From the NCBI GenBank assembly GCA_965204525.1, contig OZ241994.1, positions 5,332,001 through 5,396,000 on the forward strand: a stretch of 64,000 bases of DNA, written 5' to 3'. Of this stretch, positions 24,473-33,508 are shown in pieces. Each line of letters opens with the position of its first letter. The stretch's first letter is position 1. The notes below the pieces were generated by a model. That model was given only the letters and a program-made list of their open reading frames with translations, searched no databases and had not been told where the DNA came from. Both the position numbers and the translations under genes were made by a program. This DNA comes from Bin5 sp965204525 (lineage in GTDB: Bacteria > Chloroflexota > Anaerolineae > Caldilineales > Caldilineaceae).

Positions 24473-25270
24473 ATGTTCAATCCTTTTGACGAAAAGTACC
24501 CGGCCCAGCGGTCGCAGAAACTTGAAGAGACTGGTACGACTGACCTGACGGGGCTCTCCGGCAGTCAGTTTCAGACAGGAAACCTGACGCCGTCGAACAT
24601 CGTTCCGATGGTTATCGAGAGCACGGGCCGCGGCGAGCGGGCCTACGACATCTACAGCCTCCTGCTGAAGGAGCGCATCATCTTTCTCGGTATGCCGCTT
24701 TCCGACCAGGTTGCCAACCTGATGGTTGCCCAACTCCTCTACTTGAATTCCGAGGACCCGAATCAGCCGATTCAGATGTTCATCAACTGCCCCGGCGGCC
24801 TCATTTACGCCGGCCTGGCCATCTATGACACGATGAAAATGATCCAGACGCCGATACATACGTTTGCTGTCGGCGTTACGGCCAGCATGGGAACCGTCTT
24901 GCTCTGCTCCGGCACCAAGGGCAAGCGCTATGCTCTGCCGCACGCGACGATCCACATGCATCCGGCCGGCGGCGGCGCGCAGGGTTATACCGAGGATGTA
25001 CGCATCGCCTTGAGGGAGCAGGAACGCCTTCAGACCCAGCTTTTCCATATCGTAGGTCAACAGACTGGCCATGCCTGGCAGGAGATCGAAGAGATCTTCC
25101 AGCGCGACCGTTGGATGAACGCGATCGAAGCCCGCGATTTCGGCATTGTGGACGAGGTCCTCGGCGACAGCAGCGACATTGTCTCCGTCGTGGACGGTCT
25201 TGTCAGCGTGCCTAACCAGAACGGTTCAGAGCCTGTTGCCGAAGAGGCGCCCGACGAAGGCAGCGAATAG
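24473..25270 (+). CDS. clpP: ATP-dependent Clp protease proteolytic subunit
   Basis: ClpP forms the tetradecameric peptidase barrel used with ClpX. The catalytic triad is Ser138 (VTASMGT), His163 (IHMHPAGG) and Asp227 (GIVDEVL), all present. At 265 residues it is longer than the usual 195-205: an N-terminal extension of about 50 residues precedes ERAYDIYSLLLKERIIFLG, and a 30-residue tail follows the core. Whether the N-terminus is removed by self-processing is not known. The start at MFNPFDEK is chosen because AAGGGGAG lies about seven bases upstream. clpX follows 136 bases later. Confidence 0.95.
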   Translation: MFNPFDEKYPAQRSQKLEETGTTDLTGLSGSQFQTGNLTPSNIVPMVIESTGRGERAYDIYSLLLKERIIFLGMPLSDQVANLMVAQLLYLNSEDPNQPIQMFINCPGGLIYAGLAIYDTMKMIQTPIHTFAVGVTASMGTVLLCSGTKGKRYALPHATIHMHPAGGGAQGYTEDVRIALREQERLQTQLFHIVGQQTGHAWQEIEEIFQRDRWMNAIEARDFGIVDEVLGDSSDIVSVVDGLVSVPNQNGSEPVAEEAPDEGSE

Positions 25271-25406
25271 CAGAAACTGTAAGTTAGCGTGGACGGATCC
25301 AAGCGTGGCTGGCTGCCGGACAGCCAGGAGCGGATGGTTGCCAGTTTCGACACACGCGCCCGCGGCTGTGCTCTGAAGGTGAACAGGATTAGTATCCGGT
25401 AGCGCG

Positions 25407-26909
25407 ATGAACGCATGCTCTTTTTGCGGCAAAGAAGAATCGGAAGCCCAGCGCCTGATCGCCGGGGATGACGATGTCCATATCTGTGACGAATGTATCC
25501 GCCTCAGTGCCGAAATCCTCGACGAGGAAGGCGTAGGGAAGAGCAGCGCCCTGAGCAGGTCCACTCCACTCGCCGCTAAACGTGTTCCCAGCCCGCGCGA
25601 GATCGTCCAGAGCCTGAATCAATATGTAATCGGTCAGAATCGGGCGAAGAAGGTTCTATCAGTCGCGGTTTACAATCACTATAAACGAATCTTTGGCGGC
25701 AGCGGCGCGGCCGGGGAGCGCTGGCGAGAGAGTCAGCTTTCCCAGGAACAGAGAGAAAGTGACTCCGTCCCCGGCGATGAAATTGAATCCCGCCCTGATC
25801 CCGACGTTCAGGACAGCGTGGAAGAGCAGGTAGAGCTTGCCAAAAGCAATGTACTGCTGATCGGCCCTACCGGAAGCGGCAAGACGCTCATGGCGCAGAT
25901 ACTGGCCAGACTCCTCGATGTTCCATTCACCATCGCAGATGCCACCAGTCTGACCGAGGCCGGATACGTAGGCGAGGACGTCGAAAGCCTGCTCGTCGGG
26001 CTGTTGCAGGCGGCCGACTGGGATGCAGACCGAGCTGCATGCGGCATCGTCTACATTGACGAAATCGACAAGATCGCGCGTAAGGCAGGAGACAATCCCA
26101 GTATCACTCGTGATGTGAGCGGCGAAGGCGTTCAGCAGGCCTTGTTGAAGATTGTCGAAGGCACGACAGTCAATGTACCGCCCAGCACAGGACGCAAACA
26201 CCCACAGCAGGAGTTCATCCCCCTCGACACGCGCAATGTCCTGTTTATTTTGGGAGGCGCGTTCGTTGGGCTGTCGGAAATGGTGCGCAGAAGGTTGCGG
26301 CGTCGCGCCGGCCTTGGGTTCGTGGACGACGAATCGGAGCTTGATCCAATTGGTCTGGCGCCTGAAGAGAGCAGTATCGACGAGCTGCCTCTCCCCGAAG
26401 GTCTGACCGACCGCCAGCGCGAATTGAAGATCCGCCGTCTCGAAAAAGAAGGGCGGGATGAGAGCCGCCTGCTCCAGCAGGCAATGCCCGACGACCTGCT
26501 CCAATACGGCCTGATTCCGGAGTTTGTCGGTCGTGTTCCGGTTGTAGTCAGTCTGGATGCCCTTGATCGTGAAGTCCTGGTCGAGATTCTCACGCGCCCG
26601 AAGAACAGCATCGTGCGACAGTTTCAGCAACTCTTCGCTATGGATGATGTGCTGCTGGAGTTTGCGCCGGAATCTCTGTTGGCGGCCGCAACGCAAGCCT
26701 ACATGCGACGAACCGGGGCCAGGGGGTTGCGTTCGATTGTCGAGGAAGCGCTGCTGGACGTGATGTACGAAATTCCCGGCCGCGAGGAGGTCGCCCGTTG
26801 TGTAGTCGACCGGGAAGTGTTTGAAGTCGGCGCGTGGCCCCAGCTTTATGGCGACCAAGGTCAACAGGTCCGCCTTGCAGACGACCAGGAATTGGATGCA
26901 GCCGCCTGA
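25407..26909 (+). CDS. clpX: ATP-dependent Clp protease ATP-binding subunit ClpX
   Basis: ClpX is the AAA+ unfoldase that feeds ClpP. It has the N-terminal zinc-binding domain (Cys4, Cys7, Cys27, Cys30), Walker A GPTGSGKT (153-160), Walker B IVYIDEIDK, and the C-terminal sensor region GARGLRSIVEEALLDVMYEIPG. The 500-residue length exceeds the usual 410-430 because of two polar insertions: about residues 92-140 before Walker A (rich in Glu, Asp and Arg), and one following MVRRRLRRRAG in the large ATPase domain. The second replaces the region that normally holds the IGF-type ClpP-binding loop, so that loop is not obvious. Confidence 0.95.
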   Translation: MNACSFCGKEESEAQRLIAGDDDVHICDECIRLSAEILDEEGVGKSSALSRSTPLAAKRVPSPREIVQSLNQYVIGQNRAKKVLSVAVYNHYKRIFGGSGAAGERWRESQLSQEQRESDSVPGDEIESRPDPDVQDSVEEQVELAKSNVLLIGPTGSGKTLMAQILARLLDVPFTIADATSLTEAGYVGEDVESLLVGLLQAADWDADRAACGIVYIDEIDKIARKAGDNPSITRDVSGEGVQQALLKIVEGTTVNVPPSTGRKHPQQEFIPLDTRNVLFILGGAFVGLSEMVRRRLRRRAGLGFVDDESELDPIGLAPEESSIDELPLPEGLTDRQRELKIRRLEKEGRDESRLLQQAMPDDLLQYGLIPEFVGRVPVVVSLDALDREVLVEILTRPKNSIVRQFQQLFAMDDVLLEFAPESLLAAATQAYMRRTGARGLRSIVEEALLDVMYEIPGREEVARCVVDREVFEVGAWPQLYGDQGQQVRLADDQELDAAA

Positions 26910-27113
26910 ACACTGCTAGGGCATCTTCAGCCAACTTTGCCTGCGCTCCCAGGTACGTCGGTCCTGAAGTAGAACAAGGGACGAATGTGGCTGGGAATGG
27001 AGTCGCGGCCATCTCCTGTGGCGCAAAACCTGACATCGTGAATCACGCTGCAAAAGAGTATATGAACCTGTTCGGGCAATCGAAGAGGGACTACTGCATA
27101 TACTTCCGCGCAC

Positions 27114-28217
27114 CTAGGCATTCTCTTCCTGGTCGCGTAGGGCGCCGATAATCTTGCGATCGGGAACTGGACAGGGGAACTGGTCGATCTCATCCAGCGT
27201 GGTCCAGCACCAATCAGCTGCGCCCAGGGCCTGAGGTATTCCCGTGTGAATGCGCGCATGGAAGGCGGCAAGTGTCATACGAAAATGGGTAAACGCGTGA
27301 TCTACCGTCGTCACCTGTTCCCCCACTGTGATGGCCACGCCCAGTTCCTGGCGGACTGCACGCTCTAACGAGGTTGCCAGATCCTTGTCGGCCGCATCTC
27401 TTGCGCCGTTGGGGAAGGACCACAATCCTCCGAGGAGACCTTTTTCAGGACGTTTGCTGATCAGCAAACGGGAACCCCCCTGAACTCCTTCCCAGATAAC
27501 TGCTGCAGCCACCTCAACATGAGGGGGCTTCTTGCCGGGGGACCGAACCGGCCGCTCGTTCTGAACGCCTCGCTCGCGAGCCAGACAACAGGGACGCAGT
27601 GGACACTCCCCACAGAGAGGGTTGCGGCGCCGGCACAAGAGAGCGCCCAACTCCATCAGTCCTTCGTTCATTGCGCCGGGGTGGGCCGCGGCCTCTACCA
27701 TCTGGCGGGACAGACTCCAGAGCCGTCTTTCGGTGGCAGGAAGGTCGATCTTCTCGTCAATATCCCACAGGCGGCTGATGACCCGTTTTGCGTTGCCGTC
27801 GAGAACCGGCTCGGGCAGCCCAAATGACAAACTGAGTATCGCGCCGGCCGTATATTCGCCGATGCCAGGCAGCATGAGCAGCTCGCGACGCGTGCGAGGC
27901 AACTGGCCGCCAAACTCGGCCATGATAATCTGCGCGGCCCTGTGTAGATTCCTGGCGCGACTGTAATAACCCAGCCCCTCCCACAGTTTCAGGACCTCCT
28001 GCTGATCCGCATGGGCCAGTCGTTCTACGGTCGGAAATCGCACTATCCAGCGGTTGAAATAGTCCACGACAACTGACAGCCGTGTCTGCTGAGCCATGAC
28101 TTCGCTTATCCAGACAGCGTACGCATCACGCGCGCCGGCCGGACTCCTGCGCCAAGGCAGATCTCGCAGGCTTTCAGCATGCCATGCAGTCAGACGTTCA
28201 GCGATCTGTTGGTGCAT
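27114..28217 (-). CDS. mutY: A/G-specific adenine glycosylase
   Basis: MutY removes adenine mispaired with 8-oxoguanine. Residues 1-215 form the catalytic part: Glu39 in ISEVMAQQTR, helix-hairpin-helix LPGIGEYTAGAI (116-127), Asp140 in VLDGNAKRV, and the 4Fe-4S ligands Cys195, Cys202, Cys205 and Cys211 in the standard 6-2-5 spacing. The C-terminal 140 residues are the Nudix-like 8-oxoG recognition domain. The ATG at 28217 aligns with the start of E. coli MutY; a TTG at 28268 would add 17 residues. It is the last gene of the M42 peptidase operon, 60 bases after the previous stop. Confidence 0.95.
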   Translation of the reverse strand: MHQQIAERLTAWHAESLRDLPWRRSPAGARDAYAVWISEVMAQQTRLSVVVDYFNRWIVRFPTVERLAHADQQEVLKLWEGLGYYSRARNLHRAAQIIMAEFGGQLPRTRRELLMLPGIGEYTAGAILSLSFGLPEPVLDGNAKRVISRLWDIDEKIDLPATERRLWSLSRQMVEAAAHPGAMNEGLMELGALLCRRRNPLCGECPLRPCCLARERGVQNERPVRSPGKKPPHVEVAAAVIWEGVQGGSRLLISKRPEKGLLGGLWSFPNGARDAADKDLATSLERAVRQELGVAITVGEQVTTVDHAFTHFRMTLAAFHARIHTGIPQALGAADWCWTTLDEIDQFPCPVPDRKIIGALRDQEENA

Positions 28218-28277
28218 ACCTGCCAGGATTCGAGCTTCGTATTGCGTTTGCCAATCTGAAACGTTCAACCGAGCCGG

Positions 28278-29279
28278 CTACTGGGGGTACTCTCCGCTAA
28301 GCGCATTCACCAGAAGGCGTACTGCGCCGCAGGCGTCGTTGTAGTCGGCTACTTGCGAGGGCGTGTGGACGTAGCGGCAGGGAATGGATACCGTGCCGGC
28401 GGGGACACCTGCGCGGCTGACCTGCACTGCGGAGGCATCTGTCGAGCCAAACTCCAGGACCTCCAATTGGTAGGGAATGTCCTGTTCTTGTGCCGTGCTT
28501 TCCAGCCAGCCGCGTACCTTGGGATGGGAAATCATGCGCCGGTCCATGACCTTGATCGCCGGTCCTTTCCCCAGCGCCACCTCCATAGGAGTCGCCTGTG
28601 GAAAGTCGCCGGTGGCCGTCACATCGATAGCCAGGATGATCTCGGGCTCCAGTCCATAGCCGGCGGTGGTGGCCCCGCGCGCCCCAACTTCCTCCTGTGC
28701 GGTGAAGACGGCCAAGAGTTCGTGCGGAGAACTCTCGAGCTCGCGCAGCGTCTGAATCAGCACGGCGCAGCCGATCCGATCATCGAGATTGGGAGCAAAC
28801 AGCCTGTCCCCTACCGCGCCGAAGCTGCTGCGAAAGACGGCCGAGTCGCCAACCTGAACGCGCGCATTTTCCTTGGAGTCGGCCCCCACGTCCAGAAATA
28901 ACTTTTGCGGCGTTGGCCGGTCGCGTGTGAGCGGCGAGCCTTCCAGCCCAAACGCGCCTTCTACACCGTTGGCGAAGTGGACACGGCTGCCGATAAGCGC
29001 ACTGGTCACCACGCCTCCGATGGTGGTAAAGCGGCAGAAGCCCTGTGCGTCCACGTGCGTTACCATTATGCCGATCTCGTCCATGTGAGCGGCCAGCATG
29101 ATCCGCTTGCCCTTCTCATCGCCGGCGGTAGGACGTTTCACCGCGATCAGGTTGCCCAGCCTGTCGGTCCTGATCTCATCGACCAGTCCGTCCAACTGGT
29201 TGATGATCGCCTCGCGGATCCGCTCCTCTTGGCCGCTGGGGCCGAATACCCCGCACAGTTCCTCAATCAATGCTCTCAT
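28278..29279 (-). CDS. M42 family metallopeptidase (third of three)
   Basis: M42 enzymes are dinuclear-metal aminopeptidases that form large tetrahedral complexes and trim peptides. The 333-residue protein has the conserved ligands in AAHMDEIG, NLDDRIG, TAQEEVGARG, AIDVTATGD and CRYVHTPSQ. The fold includes the small inserted dimerisation domain. Its ATG overlaps the stop of the preceding M42 gene by four bases (ATGA), so the two are translationally coupled. Glutamyl-aminopeptidase or endoglucanase-type annotations exist for this family; the substrate here is not determined. Confidence 0.9.
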   Translation of the reverse strand: MRALIEELCGVFGPSGQEERIREAIINQLDGLVDEIRTDRLGNLIAVKRPTAGDEKGKRIMLAAHMDEIGIMVTHVDAQGFCRFTTIGGVVTSALIGSRVHFANGVEGAFGLEGSPLTRDRPTPQKLFLDVGADSKENARVQVGDSAVFRSSFGAVGDRLFAPNLDDRIGCAVLIQTLRELESSPHELLAVFTAQEEVGARGATTAGYGLEPEIILAIDVTATGDFPQATPMEVALGKGPAIKVMDRRMISHPKVRGWLESTAQEQDIPYQLEVLEFGSTDASAVQVSRAGVPAGTVSIPCRYVHTPSQVADYNDACGAVRLLVNALSGEYPQ

Positions 29280-30298
29280 GCTTCACTCCACCCGGCCCCC
29301 AACGGCCGCCCCAAGGGACCTGACAAGGCCTTGCTCATCAATTGAATGGTATTCTTCACGTCTTCCGGGTCCATCAGCGCTGCGGGCGTATGAATATAGC
29401 GGCAGGGCACAGCCACGGCCACGGCCGGCACGCCGGCGCGGGCCAGGTGAATCGTGCCCACATCGGTACCGCCGACTCCGGGCTGCTTGATTTGCCAGGG
29501 TATATCGTTGTCCGACGCGGTCTCCGTCAGGATGCGAACAAGCCGCCGGTCGGCATGGGCGCTGCGGTCCATCACCGAAATGGCCGGTCCCTTCCCCATC
29601 TCCGTTGTCGGACTTACGTCATTCTGTTTAGGCAGGTCGTCAGCGACTGTACCTTCGAGCGCCACCGCAACATCCGGCTGCACCGTGTAGGCGGCCACAC
29701 CGGCGCCGCGCAAGCCGATCTCTTCCTGTACGGTGAAAACCCCGACCAGTTCGCATGGGAACTCACTCTTCAACAGTTCGGCCAGAATGTAGCACCCTAC
29801 ACGGTCATCAAATGCCTTTCCCTTCAGAAGTTTCTCGTACTGCTCATATCCGCTATCAAAAGTGATCATGTCGCCCGGCTCGAGGCCGCCAGCGCCGCCG
29901 GTGTCTATGAGAAGATCGGAGATCGGCATCACGCGTCGTCCCGACCGGGCGGCATGCGGCGCACGCAGGATTACACCGGGCACTGACTGCGGGCCGATCA
30001 TTACCCGTTTGCCTGGCAGAATGCGTGGATCCAGGCCACCGACGCTGCGAAACTTCACCGTGCCGTCCGAATTCACGCGCATGACCATCCCGCCCACCTC
30101 GTCCATATGCGCGGCGAGCATCACACGATGTTGCCCCGCAGCGTCCGGTCCCCCCTTGCGGGCGATCAGATTGCCTATGGAGTCGACCGAGAGTTCCTCC
30201 ACGAAGGGAGCGAGTTCCTCTCGCAGTATGGCCCTTACTTCGCCCTCGTGCCCCGCGACCCCACGTGCTGTGGACAGTTTCTCGAGCAGTTCATTCAT
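29276..30298 (-). CDS. M42 family metallopeptidase (second of three)
   Basis: The 340-residue paralogue of its neighbours has AAHMDEVGGMV, KAFDDRVGCYIL, TVQEEIGLRGAG, ALEGTVADD and CRYIHTPAA as metal-site segments. The segment corresponding to the metal-binding Asp reads ALEGT rather than AIDVT, an Asp-to-Glu change found in some M42 members. It begins 53 bases after the first M42 gene without a clear ribosome site and overlaps the next by four bases. Three divergent copies in one operon suggest mixed complexes or different peptide preferences. Confidence 0.9.
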   Translation of the reverse strand: MNELLEKLSTARGVAGHEGEVRAILREELAPFVEELSVDSIGNLIARKGGPDAAGQHRVMLAAHMDEVGGMVMRVNSDGTVKFRSVGGLDPRILPGKRVMIGPQSVPGVILRAPHAARSGRRVMPISDLLIDTGGAGGLEPGDMITFDSGYEQYEKLLKGKAFDDRVGCYILAELLKSEFPCELVGVFTVQEEIGLRGAGVAAYTVQPDVAVALEGTVADDLPKQNDVSPTTEMGKGPAISVMDRSAHADRRLVRILTETASDNDIPWQIKQPGVGGTDVGTIHLARAGVPAVAVAVPCRYIHTPAALMDPEDVKNTIQLMSKALSGPLGRPLGAGWSEA

Positions 30299-30351
30299 GG
30301 CGACACACTTTGACTGCGGTGAAATGCACGGTCATCGGAGAGCGGCGACAG

Positions 30352-31434
30352 TTAAGCCTGGTCGTCGAGCGCAAGAGCGGACAGGTCGTCTGGCAGTTCG
30401 CAAATCGTTTCAGCTAGCAGCCGCGCGCTTCGTTCGATGTCCCTCAGAGCGACCGTTTCGGCAGGCGTATGCATGTTACGGATCGGAACTGAAATCAAAG
30501 CGGTCGGGATGCCTGACTGGGACACCTGCATCGTCCAGGCGTCAGTACCGGAGTTCCCCGGCAAGACTTCGTTGGTAAATGGGATCTCGTTGCGCTCGGC
30601 CGTGTCGACCAGCAGTTTTCTCAAAACGGGATGCAGGTTGGGCCCCAGGCCGATGGCCGGTCCGCTGCCCATTGGCAGGGCCTCCTCGGCGGTGGCGCCT
30701 TGCTGCTCGGCATAGGTTACATCGAGAGCGATACCCACATCCGGCTCCACCTGAAACGCGGCGGTCTTGGCCCCGCGCAAGCCAATCTCCTCCTGAACCG
30801 TGACCACGGCGAAAATGTCCCAGTCGTGGCTGCGTTGCTGCAGAATGTGCAACGCCTGCAAAAGGACGACGATCGACACGCGATTGTCGAAGGCTTTGCC
30901 CGACGCATATCCGTTACCCAACCGGCCGGCGCATCGGCGTATCGATATGAAATCCCCTACCGATACGTATTCTGCCAGCTCGCTGGCGGGCAGCCCGACG
31001 TCGATGAACAGGTCGGCCTGGGCAAAGGGCTTTTCCCGCTCCTCCTGGGAAAGGACGTGGGGCGGCCGGCTGGCGATCAATCCCGGGAAATCAGCGCGGC
31101 CGTGAACCGTTACTTCCTGGGCTGGCAATGCTCCCATGTCGACGCCGCCGACCGGCGCAAAGCGCAAAAAGCCCTTCTCCAACCGGGTAACAATCAGGCC
31201 GATTTCGTCCATGTGCGCGGCGAGCATCACCCGCTTAGCGAGCGAGTCGCTGCCGCGTCTAAGGCCTGTGAGATTGCCGAGGGTGTCGGTATGCAGTTCA
31301 TCAACGAGAGGAGCCAGATGCTCGCTGACACGAGCGCGAATCCGGTCTTCCTGGCCGCTGACGCCGGGGGTCTCGCTTAACTCCTTTAACAGAGAGAAGC
31401 AATCTGAACCCTGGAGCTTTTTGTCGCTGTTCAC
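30352..31434 (-). CDS. M42 family metallopeptidase (first of three)
   Basis: This 360-residue member has AAHMDEIGLIV, KAFDNRVSIVVL, TVQEEIGLRGAKT, ALDVTYAEQ and RNMHTPAET. The GTG at 31434 is preferred: it shares one base with the TAG stop of the upstream zinc-ribbon gene, a typical coupled arrangement, and the sequence VNSDKKLQGSDCFSLLKEL aligns with family N-termini. A longer frame from 31509 would run through the upstream gene. The Asp followed by Asn-Arg in the second metal segment (FDNR instead of DDR) is a variation on its neighbours. Confidence 0.88.
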   Translation of the reverse strand: MNSDKKLQGSDCFSLLKELSETPGVSGQEDRIRARVSEHLAPLVDELHTDTLGNLTGLRRGSDSLAKRVMLAAHMDEIGLIVTRLEKGFLRFAPVGGVDMGALPAQEVTVHGRADFPGLIASRPPHVLSQEEREKPFAQADLFIDVGLPASELAEYVSVGDFISIRRCAGRLGNGYASGKAFDNRVSIVVLLQALHILQQRSHDWDIFAVVTVQEEIGLRGAKTAAFQVEPDVGIALDVTYAEQQGATAEEALPMGSGPAIGLGPNLHPVLRKLLVDTAERNEIPFTNEVLPGNSGTDAWTMQVSQSGIPTALISVPIRNMHTPAETVALRDIERSARLLAETICELPDDLSALALDDQA

Positions 31435-31646
31435 TATCCGGCGGGGACTCCAAGCTGCGCGCACTGGCCAAAGAGAGGAAGGACGAAGATCAACCCGACC
31501 ACAATCCATACCCAGACCGGCATGCCGAGTATCATCAGCCGGCGCTTCGGCTTCTTTTCTACCGGTCGCGGCAAAACGGCCTGGCAGCGCCAGCAGACTT
31601 CCTTATCGTCGGGATTCCAGGTTCCGCATTCGATGCAGTCGGACAT
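31434..31646 (-). CDS. Small zinc-ribbon membrane protein
   Basis: The 70-residue protein starts MSDCIECGTWNPDDKEVCWRC, a four-cysteine zinc ribbon (CxxC...CxxC), followed by a basic stretch and one membrane helix (MPVWVWIVVGLIFVLPLF). The ATG at 31646 has GGGGAAG close upstream; a TTG at 31664 is less likely. It is the first gene of a minus-strand operon with three M42 peptidases and mutY, overlapping the first peptidase by one base. Such zinc-ribbon/TM proteins are common in Chloroflexota, but their role is unknown. Confidence 0.75.
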   Translation of the reverse strand: MSDCIECGTWNPDDKEVCWRCQAVLPRPVEKKPKRRLMILGMPVWVWIVVGLIFVLPLFGQCAQLGVPAG

Positions 31647-31850
31647 ACGGCTTCCCCGTGTCAATATGGTCGAGAATGGCCTGGTTCATGCTAACACAAT
31701 TGGGGGGCGTGAGCAAACGGTTACCCAAAATGCAAACTGTCCGGCATCTCTCCCTACTTCGTCTGAGACGGTGGAACTGAGCCCGCTGTACGCTCACCAT
31801 TTGAGGGGAAAACCGACTATTCACCCGGACAGGAATGCAAGTAGCCCAGC

Positions 31851-32648
31851 CTACATGCGTACCTGGATCGCGCTGCCGCTCTCGTAGCGGCGCAGACCCC
31901 GGTAAAAGACGAAGACAGCCAGAAACAGAAAGATCCCGCCGCCGGCGCAGATCTGGGCCAGTTGCAACAGATCAAACCTGCGCACAAATTCGGCCGGCAG
32001 CGCCCCGATGAAGGCCGCCGGGACCAGCGTAAACAGAAGCAGCTTGGCCGTCCCGTCGAACAGAGTGATCGGGTAAAGAGAAAAGGTGACAATCGCGTTG
32101 AACGCATTCGTTGTCAGCAGGTTCGTATTGCCGATCCAGAAAGTAAGACTCTGTACCAGTACGAGAAAAGAGATCAGTACCGCTATCGAAGCTAGGCAGC
32201 CCAGTGTAAACCGCAGCAGCATCAAACCGCTGAACGACCCGGAAAAAATAATGGCGGCACCAAAACTGAACAGACCGTAGGTGAAGTCTCCGGCAGAAGA
32301 CGCGTTGCTGCGGCTGGCCAGCGCGTGCAGCAGTACTGGACGGGGCAGCGACAGATAGTAGTCCATCTGCCCGTTGGCGATCAACGACGACAGCCGGACG
32401 GCATTGCCGAAAAGATACGTGCCGGCTCCGAAGCCCGTCGCGACAACGCCGAACAGAAAGAGCATATCCACCAGATCCCAACCGTTTATCTCTTCGAAGC
32501 GGGCGAAGAATATGATCCAGAAGACGAAATAGATGGCGTTGTTGAGCATCATTCCCACCACCTGCGTCAGGAACGAGACCCGGTACTCCATCGCACTGAG
32601 AAGATTCGTCTTCCACAACGCCAGCACAAAAGAGAGTTGTCGCCCCAT
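31851..32648 (-). CDS. ABC-2 type permease (COG3694 type)
   Basis: The 265-residue integral membrane protein has six hydrophobic segments and an internal NGQMDYYLSLPRPVLLHAL, typical of the PF06182 (ABC-2 family) permeases found in pairs. It starts three bases after the companion permease and ends the three-gene operon. Together with the ATPase it should form an exporter; related systems are annotated as drug or lipid exporters, but the cargo is unknown. Confidence 0.88.
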   Translation of the reverse strand: MGRQLSFVLALWKTNLLSAMEYRVSFLTQVVGMMLNNAIYFVFWIIFFARFEEINGWDLVDMLFLFGVVATGFGAGTYLFGNAVRLSSLIANGQMDYYLSLPRPVLLHALASRSNASSAGDFTYGLFSFGAAIIFSGSFSGLMLLRFTLGCLASIAVLISFLVLVQSLTFWIGNTNLLTTNAFNAIVTFSLYPITLFDGTAKLLLFTLVPAAFIGALPAEFVRRFDLLQLAQICAGGGIFLFLAVFVFYRGLRRYESGSAIQVRM

Positions 32649-32651
32649 GTC

Positions 32652-33506
32652 TCAACCCCCGTTAATCACCAGCCGAGCCACCGCCCGGCGGTAAACAACC
32701 CAAACTATGCCGCCGAAAACCGCCAGCCAGATCCCCTGTTGCAGGAAAACCTGGCCCAGGCGCGCCACACTCGGGTCGACAAACAGACGGGCCGGCCCGT
32801 AAATGATCCACGCGAACGGCAGGTTGAGCGAGATGGTCTGCAACCAGGCCGGGAAGAAATCCAACGGAATCAGCACGCCTCCTAGTAATAGTAGGAACTT
32901 CTGGTAGATCCACCGAAAAGCATTGGTTTCTTCGACAACAAACGCGCTCAAGCCGATTAGCGCCGAAAAACAGAAGTCCAACAACCAAGAGAGTGCCACC
33001 GCGGCCCCAGCGAAAACCCAACCCGTGATCCCCGGGGGTGGCCCTACCATCATCCAGACGACCCCACTGCCAATGATCAAATTTCCTCCAAAAGACAGCA
33101 CACTGTGACCCAGCCCGGCCGAGAAGTGATACAGGATGAAGTTGAACGGCTTGTTCAGCAGGTAGGCGACACTACCGTCCTTCACCTGTTCCGAAATGGT
33201 CTCAGACAGGTCCCGCTTACTCAACATCACCGCCTCGGCCATCATCAGGTACCACATCGTGTCTGCTAACGTTAGCCCTGCTATCGAGCTCGCTCCCGTC
33301 GCGCCGTACGTGACCCGCCACAGGTTCATGAAGATCCACATGAAGAGGACGATTAACAGACTCCGCCCCAACAGGTCAATCGGATACGCAAGGCTGTTCA
33401 CCAACTGCGTGCGCAAAATGGCCCAGTATTTGCCCGCCACCGCCGCTGCCGAAGGTTCGCGCACGCAACTCTTTGTAGAGAGGAAGCCTGCCTCTCTGCT
33501 ATGCAT
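32652..33506 (-). CDS. ABC-2 type permease (COG4587 type)
   Basis: The 284-residue protein has six membrane segments and the family segment SEQVKDGSVAYLLNKPFNFILYHF after the second helix. About 30 polar residues precede the first helix. It begins two bases after the ATPase stop and is followed almost immediately by the second permease, so stoichiometric translation is likely. Confidence 0.88.
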   Translation of the reverse strand: MHSREAGFLSTKSCVREPSAAAVAGKYWAILRTQLVNSLAYPIDLLGRSLLIVLFMWIFMNLWRVTYGATGASSIAGLTLADTMWYLMMAEAVMLSKRDLSETISEQVKDGSVAYLLNKPFNFILYHFSAGLGHSVLSFGGNLIIGSGVVWMMVGPPPGITGWVFAGAAVALSWLLDFCFSALIGLSAFVVEETNAFRWIYQKFLLLLGGVLIPLDFFPAWLQTISLNLPFAWIIYGPARLFVDPSVARLGQVFLQQGIWLAVFGGIVWVVYRRAVARLVINGG

Positions 33507-33508
33507 CC

